Shown here in pieces: positions 20,352 through 31,688 of a DNA stretch of 64,000 nucleotides; within the stretch, counting starts at the first letter, position 1, and every line of letters begins with the position of its first letter. A program made the translations under genes and the position numbers. The stretch is from Neostapfia colusana (Eukaryota > Streptophyta > Magnoliopsida > Poales > Poaceae), in assembly GCA_030760725.1 (NCBI GenBank), contig JASWHV010000001.1, forward strand, positions 72,871,683 through 72,935,682, written 5' to 3'. Under the pieces are notes generated by a model. The model did not search any database, had not been told where the DNA came from, and was given only the letters and a program-made list of their open reading frames with translations.

Positions 20352-23082
20352 TAGTAACTCCTAGGGGAATAGGTCTGGGAACTGTGCCTTGAGTTTGTCT
20401 TCTTTTTCTCACGTGGCTTCTTCTTCTGAGTGATGTTTCCACTGCACTTTGGACATGCGAACTCCCTTGTTCCTTGTGATGTGTTTTTTCGTTTCAAGAA
20501 TCTTAACTGGGTACTCAGTATATGAATCGTCTTCTTGTACGTCTAACTCATTCATTGGTAACATCTCCTCGGGTGTTCTCAAGCACTTCTTGAGTTGTGA
20601 CACATGGAACACATCATGCACATCGGATAGGCGATAAGGTAATTCCAACCGATATGCAACTTCTCGTTTTCTCTCTAGAATCTGGAAAGGTCTGATATAT
20701 CAAGGTGTTAGTTTTCCTTTCACTTTGAATCGACGAAGTCCTCTGATAGGAGACACCTTGAGATATACGTAATCACCTACTTTAAATGTGAGTTCTCTTT
20801 GTCTAGTATCTGCATAGCTCTTTTGTCGAGTTTGGGCTATCTCCAAGTAGTTGCAGATTTCTTTCACTTTTGCCTCGGCGTCTCGTAACACTTATGGACC
20901 AAATATTTGACTTTCTCCCGTTTGATTCCAGAACAGAGAGTTCTACAACTCCTCCCATGCAACGCCTCAAACAGGGACATCTTCATGCTGGCCTGGTAAC
21001 TGTTATTTTAGGAGAATTCAGAATATGCTATGTTCTTGTCCCAACTTCTGCTATTCTTGAGTGCACAAGCTCTTTGCATGTCCTCGAAGATCTGATTAGT
21101 TCTTTCTGTCTGCCTGTCGGTCTGCGGATGATATGCAGAACTGAAATTCAGATGAGTCCCCATGGTTTCATGCAGCTTCTGCCAAAATCTTGAGCTAAAC
21201 GGTGTTCCTCGATCTAACACTATTTCTTTGGCACCCCATGTAGGCGCACGATCCTTGACATATACAATTCAGCCAACTTGGAACCATTGTAGTGTTCTTT
21301 CATAGGAATAAAGTGAGCTACCTTGGTTAGTCGATCGACTATTACCCATATCGAATCATATCCCAATTGGGTTCTAGGAAGCCCCACTATGAAGTCCATG
21401 CTTATCTCTTTCCATTTTCATTCCGGTACATTGAGTGGTTGCAACAATTCCGCAGGTCTTTGGTGTTCTACTTTTACCAACTGATAGATGTCACACGATG
21501 CAACGTGTTCTGCGACATCTCGCTTCATGCCATACAACCAGTACCTACTCTTAAGATCCTGATACATCTTAGTACTCCCAGGATGAATGGAGTAGTCAGA
21601 ATCATGAGCTTCTCTTAGGATCAGTTCACGGATTTCCTTTATCTACGGCACACATATCCTTTTTCCGTGCCATACCGTGCCTTGTTCATCCTCTCTAAAT
21701 CTAGGAGCTCTATTTTCTCCGATGAGTAATCTCTTGAATTTTCTAATCATTTTTCTGACCATTGCGTAAATCCTGCTCCAGTGTGGAGTCCACTTCCATT
21801 GCAATGGCCTCACTATTATTCACGAGACATAGATTGAGTCTCGCAAATTCCTCGCATAACTGCGATGGTGTATCACTCAGTTTTAGCATGTTAACATGTA
21901 TCTTCCGGCTTAGTGCATCTGTGACAAGGTTTTCTTTTCCCGGATGATAGTTAATACCTACATCAAAGTCATTGATCAGTTCTAACCATCGCCTTTGTCT
22001 GAGGTTGAGATCTGGTTGCGTGAAAATATATTTCAAGCTTTTATGATCAGTATAAATCTCAGTCCTCTTTTCCATCAAATAGTGCCTCCAAAGCTTCAAC
22101 GCATGGACCGCTGCTGCTAGCTCTAGGTCATGCGTGGGGTAGTTCTTCTCATGTTTCTGGAGTTTCCTAGAGGCATATGCAACGACATGTCCATCTTGCA
22201 TAAGAACACATATCATTCCGTGTCCAGAAGGATCACAATATACTAAAAAGTTATTCTACATATCTGGCATCACTAGTATTGGGGCCGTTGTCAGTCTTTT
22301 CTTTAGCTTTTGAAAACATGACTCACACTCCGGTGTCCATGTGAATGTGATTCCTTTCTCCAACATCTTAGTGAGAGGCTTTGCGATATTAGAGAATCCT
22401 TGATAAATCGTCGGTAATATCCTGCCAAGCCTAAGAAGCTTTGGACTTCCCCGACATTCTCAAGAGTCTTCCACTTTTGCACATCCGCGATCTTAGCAGG
22501 GTCCACGGATATCCCTCCTTCAGATATTATATGTCCTACAAAAGGAACTCTTTTCAGCCAAAATTCACATTTACTTAGTTTGGCATAGAGTTGGTGTTCT
22601 CGCAGTTTTTGCAACACCAGTCTTAAGTGCTTCTCATGTTCCTCTTCATCTTTGGAAAAGATTAGAATGTCATCAATGAAAACCACCACAAACTTGTCCA
22701 AATATTCCATAAACATCTTGTTCATGAGATACATGAAGTATTTCGGGGCATTGGTTAACCCGAACGGCGTGACTGTGTATTCATACAACCCATATCGAGA
22801 GATGAAAGTTGTCTTGGGAATATTGAATGGCCGTATCTTCAATTGGTGATATCCAAATCTGAGATCAATCTTGGAAAACACACATGCCCCTCTCAACTGG
22901 TCAAACATATCTTCAATGCGGGGCAACGGGTACTTGTTTTGGATGGTCACCTCATTGAGTGTGCGGTATTTTACGCACAACCTTTGTGTTCCATCCTTCT
23001 TTGCTACGAATGTCACCGGAGCTCCCCAAGGTGAGGAACTAGGACAGATGTACCCTTTCTCCGTCATCTCCCGGATATGTTC
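20352..23082 (-). pseudogene. pol: A pol: RT, RNase H, integrase and chromodomain, multiply broken
   Basis: RT (22303-23082) is open from the G junction: EKGYICPSSSPWGAP, FSKIDLRFGYHQLKI, FGLTNAP, the catalytic FIDD box near 22665, and LGLAGYYRRFI. A frameshift follows near 22400. RNase H is readable at 21743-22216 (ASRKLQKHEKNYPTHDLELAA, YTDHKSLKYIF). Integrase is fragmentary (SSAYHPQTDRQTERTNQI at about 21070-21130) with several frameshifts. The C-terminus (20700-20891) has KSYADTRQRELTFKVGDYVYL. The chromodomain (20409-20648) ends in YTEYPVKILE and KVQWKHHSEEEAT, followed by TGA where the I copy has TGG. It is too damaged to function. Confidence 0.9.
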
Positions 23083-23165
23083 TGTAACACCCTCAAATTC
23101 ATTACCATGCATTGCATATATTTTTTATGTAGAGAAGCATTGTAAAAGAAGTAGAGATGGATAAA

Positions 23166-23365
23166 GAACCCTAGAAATGGAGAAAGAACTATAGAAATGA
23201 AGAATGAACCATAGAAATGGAGAAAGAACCATATAAATGGAGAAAGAACCATAGAAATGGAGGAAGAACCATAGAAATGGAGAAGGGAATATAGAAATGG
23301 AGAATGGGACAGAAATGGAGAGGGGAATATAGAAATGGAAAACGGGACATAGAAATGGTGAGAAA
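23166..23365 (+). repeat. 20-bp tandem repeat in U3 of the G 5' LTR (about 10 units)
   Basis: The unit is GAACCATAGAAATGGAGAAA with variants. The same repeat occurs in the G 3' LTR pieces at about 34943-35057 and 50504-50606. It is absent from the B and C LTRs, which have different arrays in U3. Confidence 0.88.
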
Positions 23366-23590
23366 TGGAAAAAGGATAGCTGAAATGAGCCATTCCCAAA
23401 TTTCCCCCAAAATTTCCAATTTCCCCAATTCCACAAAAGGGGAATTTTCCCCACATTTGGGGGAATTTAATCCCCAATGCTGCCGCAGCCAAAAAGGGGG
23501 AAAGTCCCTAGGAGTCTTTGGTTGAGTTCCAAATTGACTAGGACTCTTGGTTGAGATCCAATTGGAGTAGGACTCCACTTTTCTCCCCCT

Positions 23591-23598
23591 TATAAATA
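23591..23598 (+). promoter_or_regulatory. TATA box of the G 5' LTR
   Basis: CCCCCTTATAAATACAACCCC. The identical context occurs at 50874-50881 in the 3' LTR. Confidence 0.7.
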
Positions 23599-23730
23599 CA
23601 ACCCCAGCCCCCCCCCCTTGGCCGCAGCCCTCCCCCTCCCCAAGTCGCCGAGTTGGAGCCCCCCTCCAAGTCGCAGAGTTGTCCACCCCCCCCCCCTGCC
23701 GGAGTTCGGTCGCCGGTGAGCAACGTTGGC

Positions 23731-23832
23731 GAGCCCCACCGACGAGCCCCTCCATCGAGCTCCGCCGTCGAGCCCCATCGACGAGCCCTGCCATCGAGCC
23801 CCATCGTCGAGAGCCACCGACGAGCCCCGTCA
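23731..23832 (+). repeat. Degenerate 15-bp GAGCCCC repeat in the G LTR leader
   Basis: Units of the form GAGCCCCRYCGWC lie about 140 bp downstream of the TATA box. An equivalent run lies at about 51000-51085 in the 3' LTR. It creates open frames on both strands that are repeat artefacts. Confidence 0.7.
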
Positions 23833-25875
23833 TGCCTCGCTGTTGCCGGAAAAGAAGCCCTACAATCTGTCCTACCCTAATCTTCCATAGAAAAATCCCC
23901 CGCTGCTGCCGTTGCTAGGAGAAGGGCCCTGCCACAAGAAGGAAGTGAGGTAGGTCTTCATTACCCATCTTACGACGTCGCTGCTGTATCTACGCATCCA
24001 TTTTCTTCGCCCCCTTCGAGCAGAAACATTTATGTGTGGACAGATCGTGTTTTGATCGACGATGGTGGAATTGATCTAGATCTTGAGTCAAGATCATCAA
24101 CACGTCCACACTTGATCCCTACACCCTTTTTCATCATAAAACACATGAAAGCCCATTAAAACATGCAAGAAAACGTACAAACTAGTTTAATAAAATAGTA
24201 CCATAGGATTTGCATTCATCTACCTCATTGCATCTTGAGTAAAGCTTGTGCATGATGATTGATTGCTGTAAATTTTGTATGTGCATGGTCGTGAGTAGAA
24301 GGACAAGCTCAAGAGGCCATCTACGAGGAACTACAGCACCAAGACTTTGAGAAGCTTGAGCATCAAGAACCATGGGAGCAAGGAAAGTGCCCCTTGACCA
24401 TATTGATCCCATGTTTTAAAACTGTTTTATTTGCGAAAACTTGTATGCTTGAGTCAACTTGATGGGACACACTTTTATAGGAGTTCACTAGTTTTGTTAA
24501 CCATCCTTGTCGCCGGGAAAGTTGATGAGTCGGGTATGGTCGTTTTTCCTTTCTACTTCGCTTAATTCACGGGATACAGGAAGCTGAATTAAAACATGGT
24601 TAGCTACTGCACTCATATGAATAATGATGATGAGAACTTGGTGATGTTAATGAGCATGGAATCGGGGAGATCTAGGCAAGATTGGTTCATGGATGTTGCT
24701 GAATGAGATGGTGGTTTACTTGCCGTAGATCTAAGGACCGGTTCATGCGTGCACATGCCAGGAAAACAGTGCCACCACAAGGCCAAATATGGGTGCGGCT
24801 TAGCTGACTAATTAGGTGTGTTTCTATCTTGTTATGGACCGTTGGATGGCGCGGGGAATGGGAGCCCAGAGGGACTACCCTGGGAACTGCATGGCACAAT
24901 GCCCTGGGAACTGCCGTGGGTGGGAGAATGGAGATTCGAGCCTGCCGGTGAAACCTCAGTGGGTCACATCCTAGTAGCCCTTTTGTAAAGGCTATTTTGT
25001 GATCTCTTGGCCATACACCGATGGTTGTGTACTGGTATAATGGAGATTCCTTTTAGTCGCCGACGGGTGACGAAATCACGAACTTGTGGGTAAAGTGGTG
25101 CCACCTTTGCAGAGTGCAAAACTATCATGATAGCCGTGCTTCCGGTCACAAGCACCTGGCCAACTTCCATGATTAGAGGCAAAACTTGGGATATTTATTC
25201 GAAATGGTTATGGTATGGTCATTAGGATTGGTTTGAGTCATGACAATGAATTTTGTTTTGGCTATATGAATATCAAATTGTTATGAATATTTATGAGTAT
25301 GAGATGAACTTGAGGAATATTAATGGCTGGATGAGACTTGATAAATGGTGAATTATGATGAGAAAATGTTGCTGAATTACTTGATTATGATGGGATAAAT
25401 TTCACCTAGAAATAGTTACTGTTTTTATCGTGTTTGTGAAATAAAATTTGCTTGCTGCAATGAGCCATTTTATTCCATACCTTGTTGTAAGCTACATGTC
25501 ATACTTTTCCCGCACTTGCTGAGTACGACATGTACTCACTCTTGCATTACCACATATACATCAGCTACAGGAGAAGAGTACTTCGAGGATTATGCGGAGT
25601 ACTAGGCGTGTGCACTACCGTCAACATGCCAGTGAAGTTGAAGATTGGAGCCTGCTGTTTTAGTCGTTTTCCGCTGTCGTTTAGATTCTTCCGCTGCAAG
25701 AATAAGTTAGATATTCATGAGTGAGACTTGAGTCATTGTAATAAATTACTTAAACTCTATTTATTCGTGATTATATTCTGAATTCAGTTTGTGGACTATA
25801 TGTGTATGTGTGATGAACATCTGGGCACATATATGCATTCACTTGGTTCTTTTTTCGGAACCGGGTGTCACAGAT

Positions 25876-25888
25876 TGATATCAGAGCC
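25876..25888 (+). other. Primer binding site of G
   Basis: TGATATCAGAGCC starts three bases after the LTR end. It has one mismatch to the TGGTATCAGAGCC of the other elements, a G-to-A change typical of decay. Confidence 0.85.
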
Positions 25889-26141
25889 ACGTTGACCGTA
25901 ACACTCAAGACTAGGTAGAATGGACACTCTAAAACACATAGGAACACCCCTCTAAAATGTTATTTTTGAAAACTGCTTGCTGCTGCACTTTACTTGTCAG
26001 TTCAGCCACTGCAAAGTGCTATTTTCAGCCCCTCTTTTCTCTTCTTTTGGACAGCAACACTTTTGCTTTCTTGAACCATAGCTTCTGAAGTTTTGGAGTT
26101 ATTTCTTCCTTGTCTAAAGTTTCTCGTGTCTTATTTTTAGA

Positions 26142-26484
26142 TGCCGGTGATCAGGAACACAGCACGCATAAGAACTCGTCCACCACCATGTGGGAGTGCT
26201 CTTAACCCCATGGAGGAGCTCTTTCCAACCCACAACATGCTGACAAGTCTCAGAGGTTGCTTGTGGAGTTAGAAAACCGCTATGCAAGCGCACAAGAAGA
26301 GATCCGTTACCTCCGCAAGAAGCTGTATTTGCTGGAGAAACAAGAGGAGACTCGTGCCAACGCGGGAGCGAATGGAGCACCAGCATCATCTAACCCTACA
26401 TGGACTGCCGACTCACCATGGCGTGCGCCCATGTATGGACCAGCCCCGTCACACGGCGAGAACAGCACCGGTTGTCACGATTAA
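26142..26484 (+). pseudogene. orf0 remnant of G
   Basis: An ATG at 26142 (MPVIRNTARIRTRP) matches the orf0 N-terminal style of E1 but is closed by a stop near 26270. The next frame (about 26250-26484) continues as VELENRYASAQEEIRYLRKK, a clear heptad-type coiled coil. It then reads NPTWTADSPWRAP, which matches the TWTPDSPD motif in E1 and I, and ends at a stop at 26482-26484. It is shorter than the E1 version. Function is unknown in all families. Confidence 0.65.
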
Positions 26485-26790
26485 GTTTAGGTTTCCATTG
26501 AATAAAGCTGTAATAGGAACGTTAAGATTGTTGTAGCTTGAATAAGAATGGTGTGCTGAACTTTTGTGATGATTGTTTGTGTTTATGTGCTGATGTGAGT
26601 TGTTGGACGCTTCGGCGAATGTCCACATCCACATATAGTGGAGAGATGTGAGACGCTTCTGCACGTGTTCACATCCTCATATAGGCTGAAATTAATAAAA
26701 GAAGATACTTAGTTCATACACCTTGATGCATATAGTTGGTAGGATCAATCTAAATTTCTAATATCTACTCTACTCCTCTCTCTCTCACAG

Positions 26791-28171
26791 ATGGTGAGGG
26801 AAAACGCCAACCGCCAAAGAAGGAACGCTCGTGGCAACAATGAACGACAAGAGGATGGCAATGTTGAAGTTCCTGAAAATGCTAACCCCGGGGCTGATGC
26901 AAGCAACCTTGAACGGTTGATGGCTATGCAGAACAAGCTCATGCAATCTATGATACAAACGTTGGGTCAGTTACAGGTCAACAACAACAACAATCCTAAC
27001 CCAGTTCCTGCACCCCCACCGCCACCACCACCACCACCACCGCCGGCTCACAACAGATTGGGAGAGTTCATGAGGACTAGGCTGCCTACTTTTGAACAAG
27101 CCAATGACCCCATGGAGGCTGATGATTGGCTGAAGTCCATGGAAAAGAAGCTTGATATTGTTCAGTGCAATGATCAGGAGAAAGTTATCTTCGCATCGCA
27201 CCAACTTATCGGAGCAGCCGCTGACTGGTGGGACGCTTTTTCCAATGCTCATGTCAACCAGGAGACTATCACTTGGGCTGAATTCAAGGAGAATTTCCAC
27301 TCTCATTACGTCCCTGCTGGAGTCATGATTCTTAAAAGGCAAGAGTTTGAAGGTCTCCGTCAAGGAAGGAAGAGCGTAAATGAGTACCTCAATAAGTTCG
27401 CGCAGCTGTCAAGGTATGCTCCATAAGATGTCAACTCGGACCAAAGAAAGCAATACTTCTTCATGAGAGGAATGAAGAATGAGATCCAAGTTCAGCTGCT
27501 CAACAATGATTATGCAAACTTTCAGAAGCTCGTTGACAAAACTATAGTGGTTGAGAGCAAGATCCGTGAGATCGAGCAAGAGGGCAAGAGGAAGATGCCA
27601 TACCATGGACAGCAACATGGGAGTAATGTACGTCCCCATTTCATGCCACCCACTGCACCACATTATGGCTTGTCCGCTTCTACTTTCCACCCTGCAAATC
27701 CAATTCACCCTAATCAGCCACCGCAGCAACATCCTGTTATGCAAGCATCTCGTATGCCTTTGCCCTCTGCGCCCCGTCCCAACATGGGCGCCTATGCTCA
27801 AAACCAGCCTCGCCCCAACATTCCTGCTGTTATGGGCAACAAAGCATGCTTTTCATGCGGAGAGGCGGGACACTTTGCAAACCAATGCCCCAAGAAAGGC
27901 CTTGGACAGCCGAGCAACGCACCGAAACAAAACCCACGGCCGAATGGAGGAGCTACACAAGGTGACCCTGGGCAGCAGAACTACGCTTGTGGCAATGTGA
28001 ATCATGTCTCCTGTGAGGAAGCACAACAAGCTGAGGACGTCGTGATTGGTATATTTCTTGCCAACTCCAACCCAGCCACTGTTTTATTTGATTCTAGAGT
28101 ATCACATTCATTCATATCATCCAAGTATGTTGCCAAGTATAACCTGCCCATATCACACATGAAACAAACTA
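26791..28171 (+). pseudogene. gag: G gag and start of protease, cut by the LINE
   Basis: Starts MVRENANRQRRN and is open for 211 codons to a TAA at 27424-27426, where an E codon is expected from C. It continues in the same frame to the LINE junction. The gag core has EADDWLKSM, GAAADWWDA and FHSHYVPAGV. The zinc knuckle CFSCGEAGHFANQC is near 27850-27890. The protease site reads LFDSRVSHSF, so the glycine of the catalytic DSG triad is replaced by arginine. A polyproline run (about 27015-27050) in the N-terminal half is longer than in C. The frame resumes at 31689 beyond the LINE. Confidence 0.9.
28155..28171 (+). repeat. Left copy of the 17-bp LINE target-site duplication
   Basis: ACACATGAAACAAACTA here equals 31672-31688 exactly, and the bases outside both copies differ. 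Removing 28172-31688 restores a continuous protease frame like that of C. Confidence 0.95.
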
Positions 28172-28235
28172 CAACAACAACAACCAAGCCTTTATCCCAA
28201 GCCTGTTGGGGTCAGCTAGACATGAAACCCAATAT

Positions 28236-28435
28236 CAATGAAGTAAAAGTGAGGAAGAGATATAAGAACAAGGAAAAAAAGAAAAAAAGAAAAAAAAATG
28301 AAAAAAATGAAAAAAAATGAAAAAAAATGAAAAAAGAAAAAAAAGAAAAAAAAAAAGAAAAAAAGAAAAAAGAAAAAAGAAAAAAGAAAAAAGAAAAAAA
28401 AAAGAGAAAAGAAAAAAGAAAAAGAAAAAAAAACA
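28236..28435 (-). repeat. Expanded T-rich microsatellite in the LINE 3' UTR
   Basis: The plus strand is a nearly pure run of AAAAAG/AAAAAAG/AAAAAATG units of about 190 bp between the LINE stop codon (28436-28438) and the conserved tail. It yields only low-complexity open frames, which are not genes. Confidence 0.85.
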
Positions 28436-31400
28436 AGACTACGATTCTGGCACATGAATTGCTACTTTCCATGCGGTCCTATCATGAGCTAAGTCTCTGG
28501 ATACATTCCAATCTCTCAAATCTTGTTTTACCGCCTCCTCCCAGGTCAACCTTGATCGTCCTCTACCCCTCCTAATATTTTCTCTACCTCTTAAAGTCCC
28601 ACTGTTAACCGGTGCTTCTGGAGGTCTCCGTTGGATATGTCCAAACCACCTAAGTCGATGTTGGACTAACTTCTCTTCAATCGGCGCCACCCCTACCTTA
28701 TCACGAATCGCCTCATTCCTTATTTGATCTCTTCTCGTGTGCCCGCACATCCACCGTAGCATGCGCATCTCTGCGACACTCATTTGTTGGACATGTTGCC
28801 GTTTAGTTGGCCAACATTCCACCCCATAGAGCATCGCGGGTCTGATCACCGTCCTATAGAACTTCCCTTTTAGCTTTTGTGGGACTTTCCAATCACATAG
28901 GATTCCAGAGGCTTGTCGCCATTTCATCCACCCTACCTTGATCCTGTGGCAAACATCCTCATCAATATCGCCATTGCTTTGTAACATTGATCCTAAGTAT
29001 CGGAAAGAGTCCCTTCTAGGTACTATTTGTCCTTGTAGACTAACATTTCCCTCTTCACGACCAACACCACTAAAGTCACACCTCATATACTCGGTTTTGG
29101 TCCTACTAAGTCTAAACCCCTTGGACTCTAAGGTTTGTCTCCATAACTCTAATTTTTTATCAACACCATCTCTAGTATCATCTACCAGCACTACATCATC
29201 AGCAAAGAGCATGCACCAAGGGATATCCCCTTGTATATCCTTCGACGCCTCATCCATCACCAAGGAAAAGATGTATGGGCTCAAAGCTTATCCTTGATGT
29301 AGTCCTACCGTGATAGGAAATGCATCAATCTCACTATCACTTACACGCACACTTGTCCTAACATTATTGTACATATCCTTGATAAGGGTAATGTACTTTG
29401 TTGGCACTTTTTGTTTGTCTAGTGCCCACAACATGACTGACCTTGGTATCTTGTCATACGCCTTCTCCAAGTCGATGAACACCATATGCAAGTCCTTCTT
29501 CTGCTCCCTATATCTCTCCATAAGCTGACGAAGCAAGAAAATCGCCTCCATTGTAGACCTCCCAGGCATAAAACCAAACTGGTTTTTAGTGACATTGGTC
29601 ACTTTCCTCAGGCGGTGTTCAATCACTCTCTCCCAAAGCTTCATAGTATGACTCATAAGCTTAATACCTCGATAATTAGTACAACATTGAATATATCCTT
29701 TATTTTTGAAGATAGGTACTAATATACTTTTCCTTCATTCTTCAGGCATCTTGTTTGACCGAAAAATATGGTTGAATAGCTTTGTGAGCCATACTATTGC
29801 CATGTCCCCAAGACATCTCCACACCTCAATAGGGACATCGTCAGGGCCGAGGGCCTTTCCTCCTTTCATCCTTTTTAAGGCCTCCTTAACCTTAAACTCT
29901 TGTATCCTCCGCACGGACCGCCTGTTGGAGTCAACAAAGGAGTCATCCAACTCAACCATAGTGCTCCCATTCCCATCATTGAATAGCCCATTAAAGTAAT
30001 CACGCCATCTATTCTTAATCTCTTCATCCTTCACTAGAATGCGGTCAGTCTCATCTTTGATGCATTTAACTTGATTGAGATCCCTCATATTTGTCTCACG
30101 GATTTTTGCTACCTTGTATATGTCCTTTTCACCTTCTTTTGTCTCTAGTCTCTCATATAACTTATCATAGGCCTGTCCTCTTGCCTTACTCACAACCCGC
30201 ATTGCATTCTTCTTAGCCTCTTTGTAATTAAGCATGTTGCCTGCGCTTCTATCATTATGCCAACTCTTGTAACACTCCTTCTTCTCCTTAATCTTCAAGT
30301 TTTGTACATCCTCATTCCACCACCAAGTGTCTTTATCTTCAAGTTTCTTTCCCTTTGTCAGACCAAACACCTCACTAGCTACCTTCCTAATGCAAGTTGT
30401 CATCTTCATCCACATACTATCTGCATCTCCATTTTGTGCCTAGGATCCTTCTGTGATCACCCTATTTTTAAAGGATTCTTGTGATTCTCCCTTCAACTTC
30501 CACCACTTTGTTCTTGTGATTTTGACACCTTTGTCCCGCAAAGAACATGTATGGAAGCGAAAGTCAGCTACCACAAGCTTATGTTGTGTCACAACACACT
30601 CCCCCGGGATCACCTTACAATCTAGACACTCCCGTCTATCCTTTCTCCTAGTGAGGACAAAGTCAATCTGGCTAGAGTGTTGGGCACTACTAAAGGTCAC
30701 TAGGTGAGCTTGCCTCTTCCTAAAGAGGGTGTTAGCTATCAACAGATCATAGGCTACGGCAAAGTCTAGGATGTCCTTACCCTCTTGATTTCTATCGCCG
30801 CATCCAAAACCTCCATGTACTCCCTCAAATCCTAGGTTAGTTGCACCCACATGACCATTGAGATCTCCCCCCATGAGGAGTTTCTCGGTTATCGGTACAC
30901 TACTAACCATATCCTCCAAGTCCTCCCAAAATTGCCTCTTAGCACTCATGTTGAGACCAACTTGTGGGGCATAAGCACTAATGACGTTCAAGACAATGTC
31001 CCTAATTACTATCTTGATTAAGATGATCCTATCCCCTCGTCTTCGAACATCCACTACTCCATCTTTAAGACTCTTCTCTATTAGAACACCTACGCCATTT
31101 CTAGGCCCAGCCGAACCAGAATACCAAAGCTTGAAACCGGTATATTCGACTTCTCTCGCCTTTTGAACCGCCCATCTAGTCTCTTGTACACAAAGGATAT
31201 TTACTCGTCTCCTAATGGCAACATCTACTAACTCACGTAGCTTCCCTGTCAAGGATCCTACATTCCAACTACCCACCCGAAATCTATGTTCCTCGGCTAG
31301 CTTCCTTACGCTTTGCACCCGTCGAGTAAGATGCAAAGACCCTTGCTCACTTATCACTACATCTGGGTGATGATGTAGCGCGCCACTAAGGTGGTGGCGA

Positions 31401-31606
31401 TCCGGCCCTTGCTCATTTAACACCATATCCGGGTTCCGATATGGCGCGTCACTAAGGCGGTGGCGACCCGGCCCTTGCCCACTTAACACCATACCCGGGT
31501 TCCGATATGGCGCGTCGCTAAGAGGGTTACGCCCCAACGAATTTCTATTGGGTTTCATTTCCATGAGAATGGCTAAGTGTAGTTGTTGGCTCGCCAAGCC
31601 TATCAC
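28436..31606 (-). pseudogene. LINE polyprotein: endonuclease plus reverse transcriptase, three in-frame stops
   Basis: The N-terminus (about 31360-31540) has three diverged copies of a unit of about 27 residues, with LSDAPYRNP or a variant. The endonuclease (30470-31300) shows WNVGSL, CVQETRW with the catalytic Glu, SAYAPQVG, GGDLNGHVG, SQIDFVL and a final VTQHKLVVADF. The RT has FGFMPGRSTMEAI, VFIDLEKAYDKIP, HQG-ALSPY and the FADD catalytic box (CMLFADDVVL near 29190). The C-terminal region has AEMRMLRWMCGHTRRD. Stops lie near 30440 (TAG), 29732 (TGA, apparently from TGG) and 29285 (TAA, inside the HQG motif). All segments share one frame. Such ORFs are often annotated craniofacial development protein 2-like in plant genomes; here they are LINE. 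Confidence 0.92.
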
Positions 31607-31671
31607 AACCCCCTTCTCCTTTACCCGGGCTTGGGACCGGCTATGTCATTACAACATAGGCGGAGATAATT

Positions 31672-31688
31672 ACACATGAAACAAACTA
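31672..31688 (+). repeat. Right copy of the 17-bp LINE target-site duplication
   Basis: Identical to 28155-28171. The protease frame of G continues directly from here. Confidence 0.95.

Larger units (their letters stand above)
20262..23082 (-). mobile_element. Element A: outermost chromovirus, only a 52-bp LTR stub and pol visible
   Basis: On the minus strand, RT, RNase H, integrase and chromodomain run from 23082 down to about 20360. A polypurine tract follows, then 52 bp of 3' LTR (20262-20313, TGTAACACCCAAAAAC...) cut by B. Its pol is related to that of I. G is inserted in its RT at 23083. The 5' half (gag, 5' LTR) should therefore lie right of the window and the rest of its 3' LTR left of it. 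All other elements in the window are nested in A. Confidence 0.85.
23083..25872 (+). repeat. 5' LTR of G (2790 bp)
   Basis: Begins TGTAACACCCTCAAATTC and ends CGGAACCGGGTGTCACA. U3 has a 20-bp tandem repeat (23166-23365), the AGGACTCTTGGTTGAG element (about 23520-23575) and a TATA box (23591-23598). A GC-rich leader with a 15-bp GAGCCCC repeat (23731-23832) follows. The conserved leader block is at 24690-25160, with the palindrome CTATCATGATAG at 25122-25133. Confidence 0.92.
28172..31671 (-). mobile_element. Full-length RTE-clade LINE (3500 bp) inserted in the G protease region
   Basis: Read on the minus strand, the 5' end at 31671 (TAATTATCTCCGCC...) leads to one long coding region with an apurinic endonuclease followed by reverse transcriptase. 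A short 3' UTR ends in GGTTGTTGTTGTTG, the TTG-type tail known for plant RTE elements, with no poly(A). Flanking 17-bp target duplications prove a target-primed insertion. Length and both ends agree with a complete element. The coding region has three stops and no frameshift. Confidence 0.92.

Noticed and set aside
23538..23833. Repetitive frames rich in Gly, Ala and Arg on the minus strand
   Set aside because: Produced by the 15-bp GAGCCCC repeat downstream of the LTR TATA box; the real transcript is on the plus strand.
28212..28472. Phenylalanine- and lysine-rich open frames
   Set aside because: Translation of the A5-7G microsatellite in the LINE 3' UTR; low complexity only.
30440..31606. 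Host protein similar to craniofacial development protein 2
   Set aside because: That name is a common mis-annotation. The motifs are a LINE endonuclease, it is followed in frame by RT, and it lies within a unit flanked by target duplications.
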